DNA of 64,000 nucleotides from Gonocerus acuteangulatus (Eukaryota > Arthropoda > Insecta > Hemiptera > Coreidae): the NCBI GenBank assembly GCA_946811695.1, contig OX328131.1, positions 10,081,953 through 10,145,952 of the forward strand, read 5' to 3'. This document shows, one piece after another, positions 43,422-53,342 of this stretch; within the stretch, counting starts at the first letter, position 1; each line of letters starts with the position of its first letter. The position numbers and the translations under genes were made by a program. Below the pieces are notes generated by a model. That model saw only the letters and a program-made list of their open reading frames with translations. It had not been told where the DNA came from and ran no database searches.

Positions 43422-44652
43422 CAGGTTATCACAAAAATAATGGTCATCCATTGGCCAGAATATTCTCCAATGCAAGATCGGAAAAAATAATCCCCATATT
43501 AACCCCCGCAAAATTGACCTTGAAATGTTATTCCAAGGTCAAATTTTTTTATTGCATATTTCAAAACTGCGAGTCATGAGGAAGAAAAAAGTCAACGGCA
43601 CCATAGGTCAGAAATGACCATTAACAGCGTATACGTGGGCCATTCTATTACAATCGACAAATGGTGGCCAATTTTGATAATTTTTTTTCTTTAGCATGTT
43701 CTAACATTGCCTTACGAAAAAATACCTCGTTTGATTTTTTTAAAAAAAGCATCTTCCAGTATAAAAAAATGTAAGTATATTGAACAACGGCCCTCACAGC
43801 GGCAATCATTGGAGGACCAGAACGCATATTTTACAATTTACAGAAATGCCTTCATGAGGTTATTCTCGAAGTTTATCAGGAGCTCCTGGCCATAAGCTTT
43901 TAACCAATCGCTGAAATTAATCATTAAGGATTTCCCAGGTCGTGTATGAATTTCATGAAGCAGCCAGTCCTCGAGTCGTTCTTAGAATAGAGGATAGAAT
44001 AATTGTCCTTGCCCGTGTGCAGGAAAAAAAGTTTCTTCCTAAAAAAAAACATTAATAAGTAAGATTAAGATAAACTTTCTTCCATCCACAATACCCGCTG
44101 GAGGAAGTCTGGATGACGTTCCAACATGTCCAGCACCCACCTGCAAAACAATGCTCTCTGCTCCTGATCCCCAGGCCTCAACTCCTGAACTTGCTGTAAT
44201 CTGAAGGAAGACGTTCGTCCCGAAGGAAGTTCTGGTCATCCAATGATTGCCGCTGTGAGGGCCCGTTGTTCAATATACTTACATTATTTTATACTGGAAG
44301 ATGCTTTTTTAAAAAAAATCGAACGAGGTATTTTTGTGTAAGGCAATGTTAGTAGAACATACTAAAGAAAAAAAATTATCAAAATCGGCCACCATTTGAC
44401 GATTGTAATAGAATGGCCCACGTATACGTTGTTAATGGTCACTTTGACCATAAGAAGTCATTTCTGACCTATGGGGCTGTTGACTTTTTTCTTCCTTATG
44501 ACTCGCAGTTTCGAAATATGCAATAAAAAATTTTGACCTTGAATAACATTTCAAGGTCAATTTTGCGGGGATTACTATGGGGGTTATTTTTTCCGATCTC
44601 GCATTGGAGAATCATTTGGCCAACGGATGACCATTATTTTTGTGACACCCTG
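43422..44652. mobile_element. mariner/Tc1-like element with ~240-bp TIRs
   Basis: Ends CAGG.T.TCACAAAAATAATGG and its inverse, flanked by TA (43420-43421, 44653-44654). Long inverted arms (TCCATTGGCC..., AAAATTGACCTTGAA..., GGTCAGAAATGACC) surround a ~700-bp centre with no intact transposase. hAT copy 1 shows the empty site (GGTACAAAAGGCATG at 37097-37111, reverse sense) with a single TA, which proves the boundaries. Confidence 0.9.
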
Positions 44653-45569
44653 TACCTAGTATTGACATAGTACATATACAGCCACCTTCTTGGAATTAGA
44701 AAAATCAGTTACCTAGACTCAATGGGTAAAGTTTTAGTTTTTTTCTCGGTTTTCCTTTATTTCTTCAATTACAAAATTAAAATATGTAGCAAACATATGT
44801 ATTTATGGCAAAATATGTAAAAATATGGAGTTTTGACAAAATATGTAAAATAAAAAACTGTTTAAATACTTTTAAAACACTTAAAAGGTGCAGAATTACA
44901 TCAATACTTAGGATTTACGAATCAGAAAAGAATATGTAAATACAATTACATCTGTTCCCTAGTGATTAATATTTCTGTAAAGCTTCATTTCTAAAATTGT
45001 TGTTTTAAAATTTGAAAATTAAGTCATTATATATACAGGGGTCGAAATTGTCCTATATTTTGAGACCAGAGTTTCTGTACATTTAAATTTAATCGCCGAA
45101 AATTAATGATTTTTGTTGATTTAAGTCTTTAAATTTACAGAAATTCCGGTTTCAAAATATAGGTCAACTTCAACCCCTGTATATATGATCCGTCTATTCT
45201 GCTATGCTCCCAAAATTATCCACTTAAGACCCACCACTTTAGAATAGTTATTTTATTATTTGCTTTGTAAATAAACAAATATTTTAGTTACAGGTTTTAT
45301 AATGAACAACTAGGTAATAACCAGCTCTCTATGTAGACTAGGTACATTTAAAAAGTCTGATTTCTTTTTTAAAGCTGTTTTTAGTAAAAAAATTCAATTT
45401 AAAAAAAAAAAATCCGATTTAAATAAAAAAAATCTGATTTAAATCAAATAAATCCGATTTTTTTTTATTTTTTTTTAAAAATTCATGATTTTTTTACACC
45501 CTGATAATACGTTATCGTATATTGAAAAATTACATTCCAACTTCTTCATTAGAATAAAGAATATTGTGA

Positions 45570-45720
45570 AGAGATAGTCGACCGTTGGGAATGAGTAGGT
45601 GTAGATGATCGGGGTTCGGTCATGTTTTCTTACTTTTTTTTAAACTAAAATTAATTATATTTCTGCCAACCTTTCGGCTTGACTTACAAGCCTTCTTCTT
45701 TATTTCTTAGGTCTCCACAA
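45570..45720 (-). mobile_element. Penelope-type unit with dead hammerhead
   Basis: The minus strand keeps stem II (GGCTTG...CAAGCC), GAAA and GGTTGGC, and downstream the shared ACCGAACCCCGATCATC. The CTGATGA box has become AAGAAGA, so the ribozyme must be inactive. The arrangement equals that at 62.2 kb. Confidence 0.6.
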
Positions 45721-45845
45721 AAATGAGAGGGAGAACAGTTCTATGTCGTGGAGGCTACATCTCTGGGCTAAAAGTCAAACTGAAACATTAGCAAATATAA
45801 CTTATTTTAGTTTAAAAAAAAAATAGTTTTATTGTACATATGACC

Positions 45846-46028
<183 letters not shown>

Positions 46029-46246
46029 AAAGGCTACTAGATTCAAGACCAAGTACTCTGGTACTAAATAGGTCATTTGTATTTACGTAAATTCATATCT
46101 ATTCTTACAAGGGCCCTGGTACTTCATTTTTAACCCTGCAGGGTTAGAGAAAACCCGGGGTTTTAAGAAAAAGCCCAGCCCACCTGGGCCTACCCCCAAC
46201 TCAGGTTTTTTCAAAAAACTTTCAAATCTTGATATTTTATTTTAAA

Positions 46247-46550
46247 CTAGCTGTTACCCGGCGTGCTGTGCTACCCCTACTTTCTGCATCTAGAAAAGCC
46301 CAAATAAATTAGAAACCAAATAAGTAATATTAAAATCTAATAACACAACTCTATAACTGTTCGGGTTCACAGTTACGAATGTGTGACTTTCGAATTGTTA
46401 GTCCTAGACGATTTCAACCTAGCCTATAACACTCCCAGGATCAAGATCTACATGTGTGCCAAGTTTGGTCAAATACGGTCAAAAGGTGTGGATTTTTACA
46501 AGAGACAAACAGACAGACAAACAGTTGATAGACGTTTTTGAACAGTCCCC
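46247..46550 (-). mobile_element. Family H (Helitron-like) copy 4
   Basis: On the minus strand it ends GCCGGGTAACAGCTAG (at 46247) followed by T. Inward are the GAACAGTTATAGAGTTG, TCTAGGACTAACAATT and 'CCAAACTTGGCACACATGTA' blocks of family H. The 5' end abuts a LINE fragment. Confidence 0.6.
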
Positions 46551-46554
46551 ATAT

Positions 46555-46850
46555 CAAGACCTGTTCATGTGGTACGGAACAAACACGATGAACATCAAAA
46601 GACTTCAGACTTTACAAAACAAAGTGCTGCAGATTGCGACCGACACCACTTGATTCGTTCGAAACACCTGGCTACATCGAGAGCTGGGAGTTGATTTAAT
46701 CCCATTTCACATCGAAGAACTGACTCGAAGGTATCAAGACAAACTGCCTCTTTCTTCAGCTGCCACGATTTACCATCTTGGAGAACCTACAGCCTGATGC
46801 CTAAAGCCAAGGCTGTATCAAGACATTTAGGTTTTAATTTTTTTTATTTA
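46555..46850 (+). pseudogene. Jockey-type LINE C-terminal fragment
   Basis: Reads NIKRLQTLQNKVLQIATDTT, stop, FVRNTWLHRELGVDLIPFHI, EELTRRYQDKL. This is the end of Jockey-clade reverse transcriptase proteins ('LQ..QNK.LR....APWYVRN..IH.DL.I......I......F...L'). It is followed by a T/A-rich 3' end with TTTATTTATTTATTT. One stop codon interrupts the reading. Confidence 0.75.
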
Positions 46851-46960
46851 TTTATTTGTAAAGAGTTATTTATTTTCTGTTGGTTTTCTTTTTCTTCCAA
46901 TTTCTTATTAAAAAAACGTAGTTTTATGAAGATACCACACAACCGAACCCTGACTATATA

Positions 46961-48364
46961 CAGGGTGTCCCGTAAATGTCTAGTCATGTTGTGGGAGGTG
47001 ATAGAGGACCTTTAGGGGAACAAAAAATGTTCTATGACGATTTTCCGAATTCTCACACATAAGGGTAAACGTAAAAATGAATGAATGTAAGTATGTCTAT
47101 CTTACCAAAAGAAAGATATTCTAGATTTCCTGACATTTTCTGGATATTTCTTACCAGCGTTACTCCTCAATGGGCAGGATCTGAGATTTCCGAGTTTTAG
47201 AAAACTTCCTCATTTAACCAGCTTTCCATTCATGTATCATAACCCTGTTTTATTGAAGTATGTGAACGATTTACGAACAAAAGTTTTAAAAAAAAACATG
47301 GATCTGTGAAAAGAAAATTAAATTTTTTTCTTCAGCTAATTCTAAAAGCTCAAAAGAAATATTTATTTTTATAAATATATACTTAAATATTAAGTAAATT
47401 TTACTTAAAACAATATAAAAAAATTACTTTAACGAAACTAAAAAAAAATCCTAAAACAGTAAATAAATAAAATTAACCTCAAAAATTATTATTTTTACCT
47501 GGATCAAGCATTTGAACACATTTTTACAGGGATATCTACACCTTATTTATTAGGGATGGGATATTTAATTAACACAACAAACACACATGGGCTTACGAGA
47601 ATCCCAGTGCGGCTCACAAGCGTAGATTCAGTATCAATTCAAGATAAAGCATTTGTCTTCTAATTGTAAATACCTGTAAAAATGTGTTCAAATGCGTGAT
47701 CTAGGTAAAAATAATAAATTTTGAGGTTAATGTATGGTTGAGGTTCAATAATGGCCACTTCCTGGACCTAGTATTAGTTACTGTAATTAACAAATTCAAA
47801 ATAAATGTGTATTTTATTTATTTACTGTTTAAGGAATTTCTTTACGTTCGTGGAGGTAACTTTTTTATTGTTTTATGTAAATATTTACTTAATATTTAAG
47901 TAAATATTTATAAAAACAAATATTTCAATAACACAGGGTTGGGATACATAAATGGAAAGCTGGTTAAATGAGGAAGTTTTTCTGAAACCCAGAAATCTCA
48001 GATCCTGCCCATTGAGAAGTAACGCTAGTAAAAAAATATCAAGAAAATGTCAGGATATTTAGAATAGCTTTCTTTAGGTAAGATAGACATACTTACATTC
48101 AATCATTTTTACGTTTACTCCCAACTAGTCTTATAGTAAATTTACTCAGCTTTCAATTGAATTCACTTCCTTTCTAGTAGAACCACCTGGGACGGAGCTA
48201 CAACGATTATTCTTCTAAAAACCACGCTTGTCTCGACAAAACAATAAAACGACATTTTCTCCCTTATGTGTGAGAAATCGGAAAATCGTCATAGAACATT
48301 TTTGTTCCGCTAAAGGTCCTCTATCACTTCCCACAATATGACTAGACATTTACGGGACACCCTG
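46961..48364. mobile_element. Long foldback mariner-like element
   Basis: Starts CAGGGTGTCCCGTAAATGTC and ends with the inverse; TA on both sides (46959-46960, 48365-48366). Almost the whole 1.4 kb is an inverted repeat meeting near 47.62 kb. The right arm carries about 140 bp extra at 48122-48260 and a further insert near 47725-47790. A transcript would fold into a very long hairpin. No transposase. Confidence 0.88.
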
Positions 48365-48392
48365 TATATCTACCTTCGCAATGCAATTGTTA

Positions 48393-48549
48393 GGGTACGT
48401 TTACACCTGACACTTCTCGCAGGAAATATATCCGACGTGTCGTATAGATAATTATCATAATTATTATATCCGACACCTGAGATCTGACACTTCTCGCAGG
48501 AAATATAGATATATTTCCTGCGAGAAGTGTCAGATGTAATCTTATTGCT

Positions 48550-48621
<72 letters not shown>

Positions 48622-48708
48622 CAGACATAAATATTTTGCAGTTTACATTAGTTACAATTTCTGTCTGACATAAATATCCAGCAATAACTATCAGATGTAA
48701 ACGCACTT
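48393..48708. mobile_element. Harbinger-like MITE, copy 2
   Basis: TTA on both sides (48390-48392, 48709-48711). Ends GGGTACGTTTACACCTGACA and the inverse of AAGTGCGTTTACATCTGATA. The internal hairpin is partly duplicated (CTGACACTTCTCGCAGGAAA appears twice) and an AT tract (48555-48620) has grown in the middle, which makes it longer than copy 1. Confidence 0.78.
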
Positions 48709-48711
48709 TTA

Positions 48712-49600
48712 GAAGGACAAGAAGATCCTTATTCTTGTCAACCTTCATGATAAAACATTAGAAATCTGTTTAGTTCTCTACACGTATTAGTCATTTGGAA
48801 CAAACCATCTACTCACTTATTTTTTCTTTTCAAGCAACCATAAACAAATGGGCTGGTATACAAAAACAGCCTTGATGGTATCTGTATGTTACTGTTCGTG
48901 AACAATAACTACACTATAATTTATTACTGAAAATAATACTTATAAATCTATGCTCTCACGCTATTGCCCCTCCCGAGGAATTGCAAACCTTGGAGGCTTA
49001 TTATTGTAAGGACTTATGGAGAAGGAGTTTTATGTAAATTAAAAATCCTTTAGCGTCCTCACAGTTAAGTGGATAAATATATAGATTATTGAAGGAAAGA
49101 AGTACATGAAATTAAAATAAATTACTAGTTATCGTACATATTGAAGCAGATTGATTCATAAGTCCAGCTCTTAGAACATTAATGACTACTTTTCAATTTA
49201 TGTCATTTTTATTTTTTCTCTGTTTGTCTAGGTAATAACACTGTTCTGCACGAAAATTCTCCTTCAAACCAAAACATGCTTTCTTACTGTTTTCAAATGT
49301 GCTGAACACGAATTTGAAGTCAGATTCTGTCTATCACGCACAGTTTCTTGAGAAATTCTAGTTTTTATTCAAAAATGTGAGTTTTTTGTAAATTTGACGA
49401 ATTTTTTTTGGCATCAAAACATAGTGAAAAAAATTCAAAAGCCCGATGATTTTGAGCGCAATGAAGTATATTTGAACGAAAAAAAATTTGATGGGAATAT
49501 TACAAGTGGTTGAAGAAATATGGCTAAAAGTGTTTTTTTCAGTTTTTGATCTTGAGGCAGGGATCTTGGCTGGATCTTTAGGGGAATGACCTTCCTTTCT
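48712..49600. other. Stretch with no recognised feature
   Basis: About 890 bp. The 80-codon minus ORF at 49435-49677 runs opposite to the pseudogene that follows and has no family features. Confidence 0.45.
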
Positions 49601-49624
49601 CTTTTATGGTGGTATCCTTTTACA

Positions 49625-50232
49625 CTAAATTTTGTTGTTTTTTGTGCGAGTGGGACAGCAGAAGAAGAGGAGACCATTATGTCGTAAAAAAATGGCCAGA
49701 GCGTAAGGAAAAAGTATGTGAAAAAAACATTACCAATCCTCCATTAGTGGACAAAAACCAAATAATTCGTAAAAGCGATGGACAAGGAAGGAGAAGGTTT
49801 CATGTACTTAAAACAAAAATTTCCGCATCTCAGCGATGCTAAGATAAAAGAGGGAATTTTTGTAGGACCCCAAATTCGACATCTACTCAAGGACCTCACT
49901 TTTGAAGCTTAGTTAAATACTACTGAGAAAAAGGCTTGGATTGCTTTTCGAGAGGTATGTGCTAAGTTTTTGGGAAACGAAAAATCTAGAGACTACCGAA
50001 AAATAGTCCAAGAACTGCTTACTTCATATAAAACATTGGGATGCAATATGTCCTTAAAAATACATTTCCTGCATAGTCACCTAGACTTTTTCGCCCCAAA
50101 TTTGGGTGCAGTTTCGGACGAACATGGAGAACGATTCCACCAAGACATATCCAGAATGGAAAAAAGATATACTGGCAAATGGAATGAGAAGATGCTAGCG
50201 GATTACTGCTGGACACTGCAGCGGGGGACTTA
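49625..50232 (+). pseudogene. Repeat-associated arthropod protein family (GERFHQD motif), broken
   Basis: Three frames in order give CEWDSRRRGDHYVVKKWPER with NITNPPLVDKNQIIRK, then GFMYLKQKFPHLSDAKIKEG with IFVGPQIRHLLKD, a stop, and FREVCAKFLGNEKSRDYRKI with LGCNMSLKIHFLHSHLDFF and EHGERFHQDISRMEKRYTGK, ending LADYCWTLQRG and TAG. This order is known to me from a family present in many copies in arthropod genomes and probably mobile-element-derived; its biochemical role is unknown. Frameshifts, an internal stop and a gap after IIRK show it is dead. The last 87 codons (49970-50233) are open. Confidence 0.75.
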
Positions 50233-50594
50233 GGAGGAAGAGTACAAAAGAAAAAAAAAATACTCATTGACGATGTGTGTATATTTTTTGAGTTGTGTCA
50301 TATCTAGTATTATACCTGATAGCATGCAGGATTCAATTAATTATATTTTACCGTTGAAAAAGAAAAAAAATCTGTTATAATAAAGACATTAATTTTCAAA
50401 TACAATTTTTCATTTTTTCCAAGTTTCTCCTCTTTTCTCTCAAAATCAGAGGGTGATAGAATTATTCTGGGTTCAGATTCGGACTCAGCACACCTGAAAA
50501 CATGAGAAACAGGCCAAATTGTTCAAGGGAGGGGAGAAAAGTTTTTTTTTTGCAGAACAGTGTAATTTGCTCCCAGTGGTAGCTGGCATGTGTG

Positions 50595-50657
50595 CTCAAC
50601 AATAATTTGCTCTTCTTATGCAAGCCTAGTTTCTTTAAAATTTATATATATATATAT
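50595..50657. repeat. Left half of an AT-centred palindrome split by the LTR element
   Basis: GCTCAACAATAATTTGCTCT, then CTTATGCAAGCCTAGTTTCT and TTAAAATTTATATA, is mirrored at 57292-57342. The retrotransposon landed in the AT centre. Confidence 0.8.
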
Positions 50658-51319
50658 TGTAATGATAAATTATTATAAAAAGGTTGCGCCACGTTGGGTC
50701 GCCAATAAATGTAATGATTAATTTTTACAATAAAAAATAAAGAAATTTTAATTATTTTAATAAGAGTTATTATATGAGTTTGACTTAACCTCAGGGTTTA
50801 AAGTTCCGAGTGAATGAAATTATATAACATTTATCTCCAGACAATTCTGAGATACAAACAATATTAAACCACATACAAACAATAATAAAATAATCGACAC
50901 TACAAAAAAAAAACAATTCTTACCTCTAAATCAATCCGCTTCCAACAAAACCTCAATTCACTTGGTATTCCTTGGAGGAGAGGTCCGCCTTGGACCAACG
51001 CTGAGAATAGAATGCGAGAGACGCTCCGTTCGAGCGGGAAAGTTTGGCTTCTTTGCTTCTTAACTTCCGCAGTTTGTTGGATTATATATAAAGATAATAA
51101 TTATGTTTTTTGCAATACAAATAATTAATTTATTGTTATCTGGATGTACATTTAATATGGATATATTGTATAACAGTATTGTCCAAAAATATTATTAATT
51201 TTGATCGTATATAATACGATGTTATTTGTATATCTGGTTTGTGATTTGCGCGGGCTTTTCAAAATATCGATGGTTATTTGAATTTAAAAATATTTTCAAG
51301 AATGTAATATATCATTACA
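50658..51319 (-). repeat. 3' LTR of the Ty3/gypsy element
   Basis: 662 bp with TG...CA ends and short inverted termini TGTAATGAT/ATCATTACA. It differs from the other LTR by eye in one A-run (9 against 8). Because the element reads on the minus strand this is the downstream LTR. The bases just before it in element sense are AGACGAGTGCAAA, a weak candidate polypurine primer. The last 52 bp hold a PBS-like block. Confidence 0.95.
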
Positions 51320-51425
51320 TTTGCACTCGTCTAAAAAAAAAATTAAAAAAAAATGTTTTTAGTCCGGTATAAAAAATAAATTTAAAATTGAATTTTTTAA
51401 TTTGGAGTTTCGGGATACAGAACTA

Positions 51426-52583
51426 TTAATTAGATTGGTCAATCATGTTCTCATCATCATTTGGATAAAATTTCTTTAATAAACTGGCATGAAATAGTCC
51501 TCTTCTAATTCCATCCTTGTTTTCTAAAAGGTACGTATGTCTGGAGACTTTGGTGTTAACATTATAAGGTCCCTCATATAAAGGTAATAACTTGGCATTT
51601 AAACCTCCGTTCTTCGGAATGCGTAGTGCTCTTACAAGGACTTTATCATTTATTTTAAAAGTTGAGAATTTGACAAATTTTTTATTTACAATTTCTTTTT
51701 TATCTTTTAATTTTTGAAAATTATTTTTAATCTCTTGTTCTATTTCCTCTAATGTTAAAATTTCTTCTTGATTTAAACCTTCCCCTATGTAATGATCCCA
51801 AAACCTTCTTGGTTTTATACCAAACATAGCTTCAATGGGGGTAAAACCGGTAGTAGCATGATAAATAGTATTTATACAATCTTCAATCTTTTCTAAATTT
51901 GTTTTCCAACGGTATTGATTTTTATCTAAAATAATTCTCAAGTATGTGAGCACATCTCTATTAGTTCTTTCAGAGTTATTCCCACAAGGATGTCTTATGG
52001 ATGTTAAAATACGTTTAATGTTGTTTTTAACAAGAAAATTTTCCCATTTCATTGATGTAAATGAAGTAGCATTATCACTTAGACACTTTTTTGGTTTTCC
52101 AATAGTTTCAAAAAATCGTTTCATTGAGTTGATAGCTTCTTTTATGTTAGCTTTTTTCGTAGGGTATAATTTGGTTAGTTTAGTAAAATTTTCTAATATT
52201 ACAAAGACATAGCGATAATTCCCAATTGAGATTAAAGGTCCAAGATAATCAATGGATATAAGATCTAAACGACCTTTAGGTATAATGGTTTGTTCTGGTA
52301 CTTGGTTCATTTTTCCTGGTTTATTTAATTGGCATTTCAGACATTTGTTAATTTCTAGATTTATAATTTTTCTTAATTTTGGAAAGGTAAACCTTTCTTT
52401 TATAATTTGATAACACTTGGTTACCCCTACATGACAAAATGTATTATGAACTATATTTATTAATTTCTTAATATCATCCTTTGTTGGAATTACAAAAAAT
52501 TTATCTCTCACTTTTTTATGAACCATATTATTTATAATTTGGTATTTATTTGGTTTTCTTTTCACATTTTCATTTAGGTCCAT
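51426..52583 (-). CDS. pol: Integrase part of pol
   Basis: 385 codons. An N-terminal zinc-binding HHCC (H46, H51, C81, C84) is followed by the catalytic core with D112 (ISIDYLGPL), D170 (CLSDNATSF) and E205 (NNSERTNRD), spaced D-57-D-34-E as in retroelement integrases, then a C-terminal domain (GPYNVNTKVSRHTYLLE, LFHASLLKKFY). Its role is joining the cDNA ends to host DNA in the nucleus. It is in the same frame as the RNase H segment but separated from it by one TGA at 52587-52589 followed by AGC. The first ATG is six bases beyond that stop. That stop may be a recent mutation or a recoding site; I favour mutation. Confidence 0.93.
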   Translation of the reverse strand: MDLNENVKRKPNKYQIINNMVHKKVRDKFFVIPTKDDIKKLINIVHNTFCHVGVTKCYQIIKERFTFPKLRKIINLEINKCLKCQLNKPGKMNQVPEQTIIPKGRLDLISIDYLGPLISIGNYRYVFVILENFTKLTKLYPTKKANIKEAINSMKRFFETIGKPKKCLSDNATSFTSMKWENFLVKNNIKRILTSIRHPCGNNSERTNRDVLTYLRIILDKNQYRWKTNLEKIEDCINTIYHATTGFTPIEAMFGIKPRRFWDHYIGEGLNQEEILTLEEIEQEIKNNFQKLKDKKEIVNKKFVKFSTFKINDKVLVRALRIPKNGGLNAKLLPLYEGPYNVNTKVSRHTYLLENKDGIRRGLFHASLLKKFYPNDDENMIDQSN

Positions 52584-52586
52584 GCT

Positions 52587-53342
52587 TCATTTCTGGTTTG
52601 TTACTAGATTCTGAAAAAATGTTTCTAAATTCAAATTGTTTATCTGGAATTCTTTTATTCTTGATTTATTCATGATTGGTATTCGGCTTAAATAGTCTGC
52701 CATAAAATTGTCTTTTCCAGGAATATGTTCATACTTTAACGGTAAATTGTTTAAAAAATTCATCCACCGAATAATTCGATCTGGAGGATTTTTGCAAGAT
52801 TGCATAAAAAGAATGGATTTACAATCTGTTCTTATTATAGTGGGGTATCCTGCTATAATGAAATAAAATTTTTTAATTGAGTGGATAATGGCAAGTATTT
52901 CTTTTTCCGTGCTGTAATAATTTAATTCAGCGGCTTTGTATGATTTACTACAAAATCCTATTATCTGTTTTTCTTTATTTTCTCCCAACTGATATAATAT
53001 TCCACCAGAAGAAAATGCAGATGCGTCAGTTTCCAAATAAAATTCTTTATTATAATCTGGGTACATCAATACAATATTTTTATTTAACAAAGATTTTAAA
53101 TTTTCAAAAGCATCTTGGTGATCAGTTTTCCAAATAAATTTAACTTTTTCTGAAGTTAACTGGTATAATGGTTTTGATATCTCTGCATAATTTGGACAAA
53201 ATTTGTTGTAGAAATTTACTAATCCGAGAAAACTTTGTAACTCTTTCTTATTTTTTGGTTGTGGAAAATTTACTATATCATCAACTTTACTGGGTTCTTT
53301 TATAAGGCCATTTGTAGTTATTATATATCCTAAAAAAGGCAA
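52587..53342 (-). CDS. pol: RT thumb and RNase H part of pol
   Basis: Starts (no ATG; the frame opens at a TTG) with LGYIITTNGLIKEPSKVDDI, the region after the RT palm of gypsy elements. LQSFLGLVNFYNKFCPNYAE, the RNase H domain (FYLETDASAFSSGGILYQ, YYSTEKEILAIIHSIKKF, IIRTDCKSILF) and a tether ending ADYLSRIP follow. RNase H catalytic residues D, E, D are visible. It overlaps the preceding frame at 53287-53342: a T-run at 53333-53338 (A's on the plus strand) is one base longer than continuity requires. It ends at TGA 52587-52589. Confidence 0.92.
   Translation of the reverse strand: MPFLGYIITTNGLIKEPSKVDDIVNFPQPKNKKELQSFLGLVNFYNKFCPNYAEISKPLYQLTSEKVKFIWKTDHQDAFENLKSLLNKNIVLMYPDYNKEFYLETDASAFSSGGILYQLGENKEKQIIGFCSKSYKAAELNYYSTEKEILAIIHSIKKFYFIIAGYPTIIRTDCKSILFMQSCKNPPDRIIRWMNFLNNLPLKYEHIPGKDNFMADYLSRIPIMNKSRIKEFQINNLNLETFFQNLVTNQK

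Larger units (their letters stand above)
42105..45503. mobile_element. hAT family element, copy 2, inverted relative to copy 1
   Basis: The left end AAGGGTGTCAACGATTTAAA corresponds to the right end of copy 1. The right end ...ATGATTTTTTTACACCCTG (45503) corresponds to its left end. The interior matches copy 1 in reverse (for example TATATACAGGGGT.GAA blocks at 36.5 and 45.0 kb). No matching 8-bp duplication was found around these ends, so one flank may be rearranged. It carries a mariner-like element at 43422-44652 and an AT tract at 42247-42287. Confidence 0.82.
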
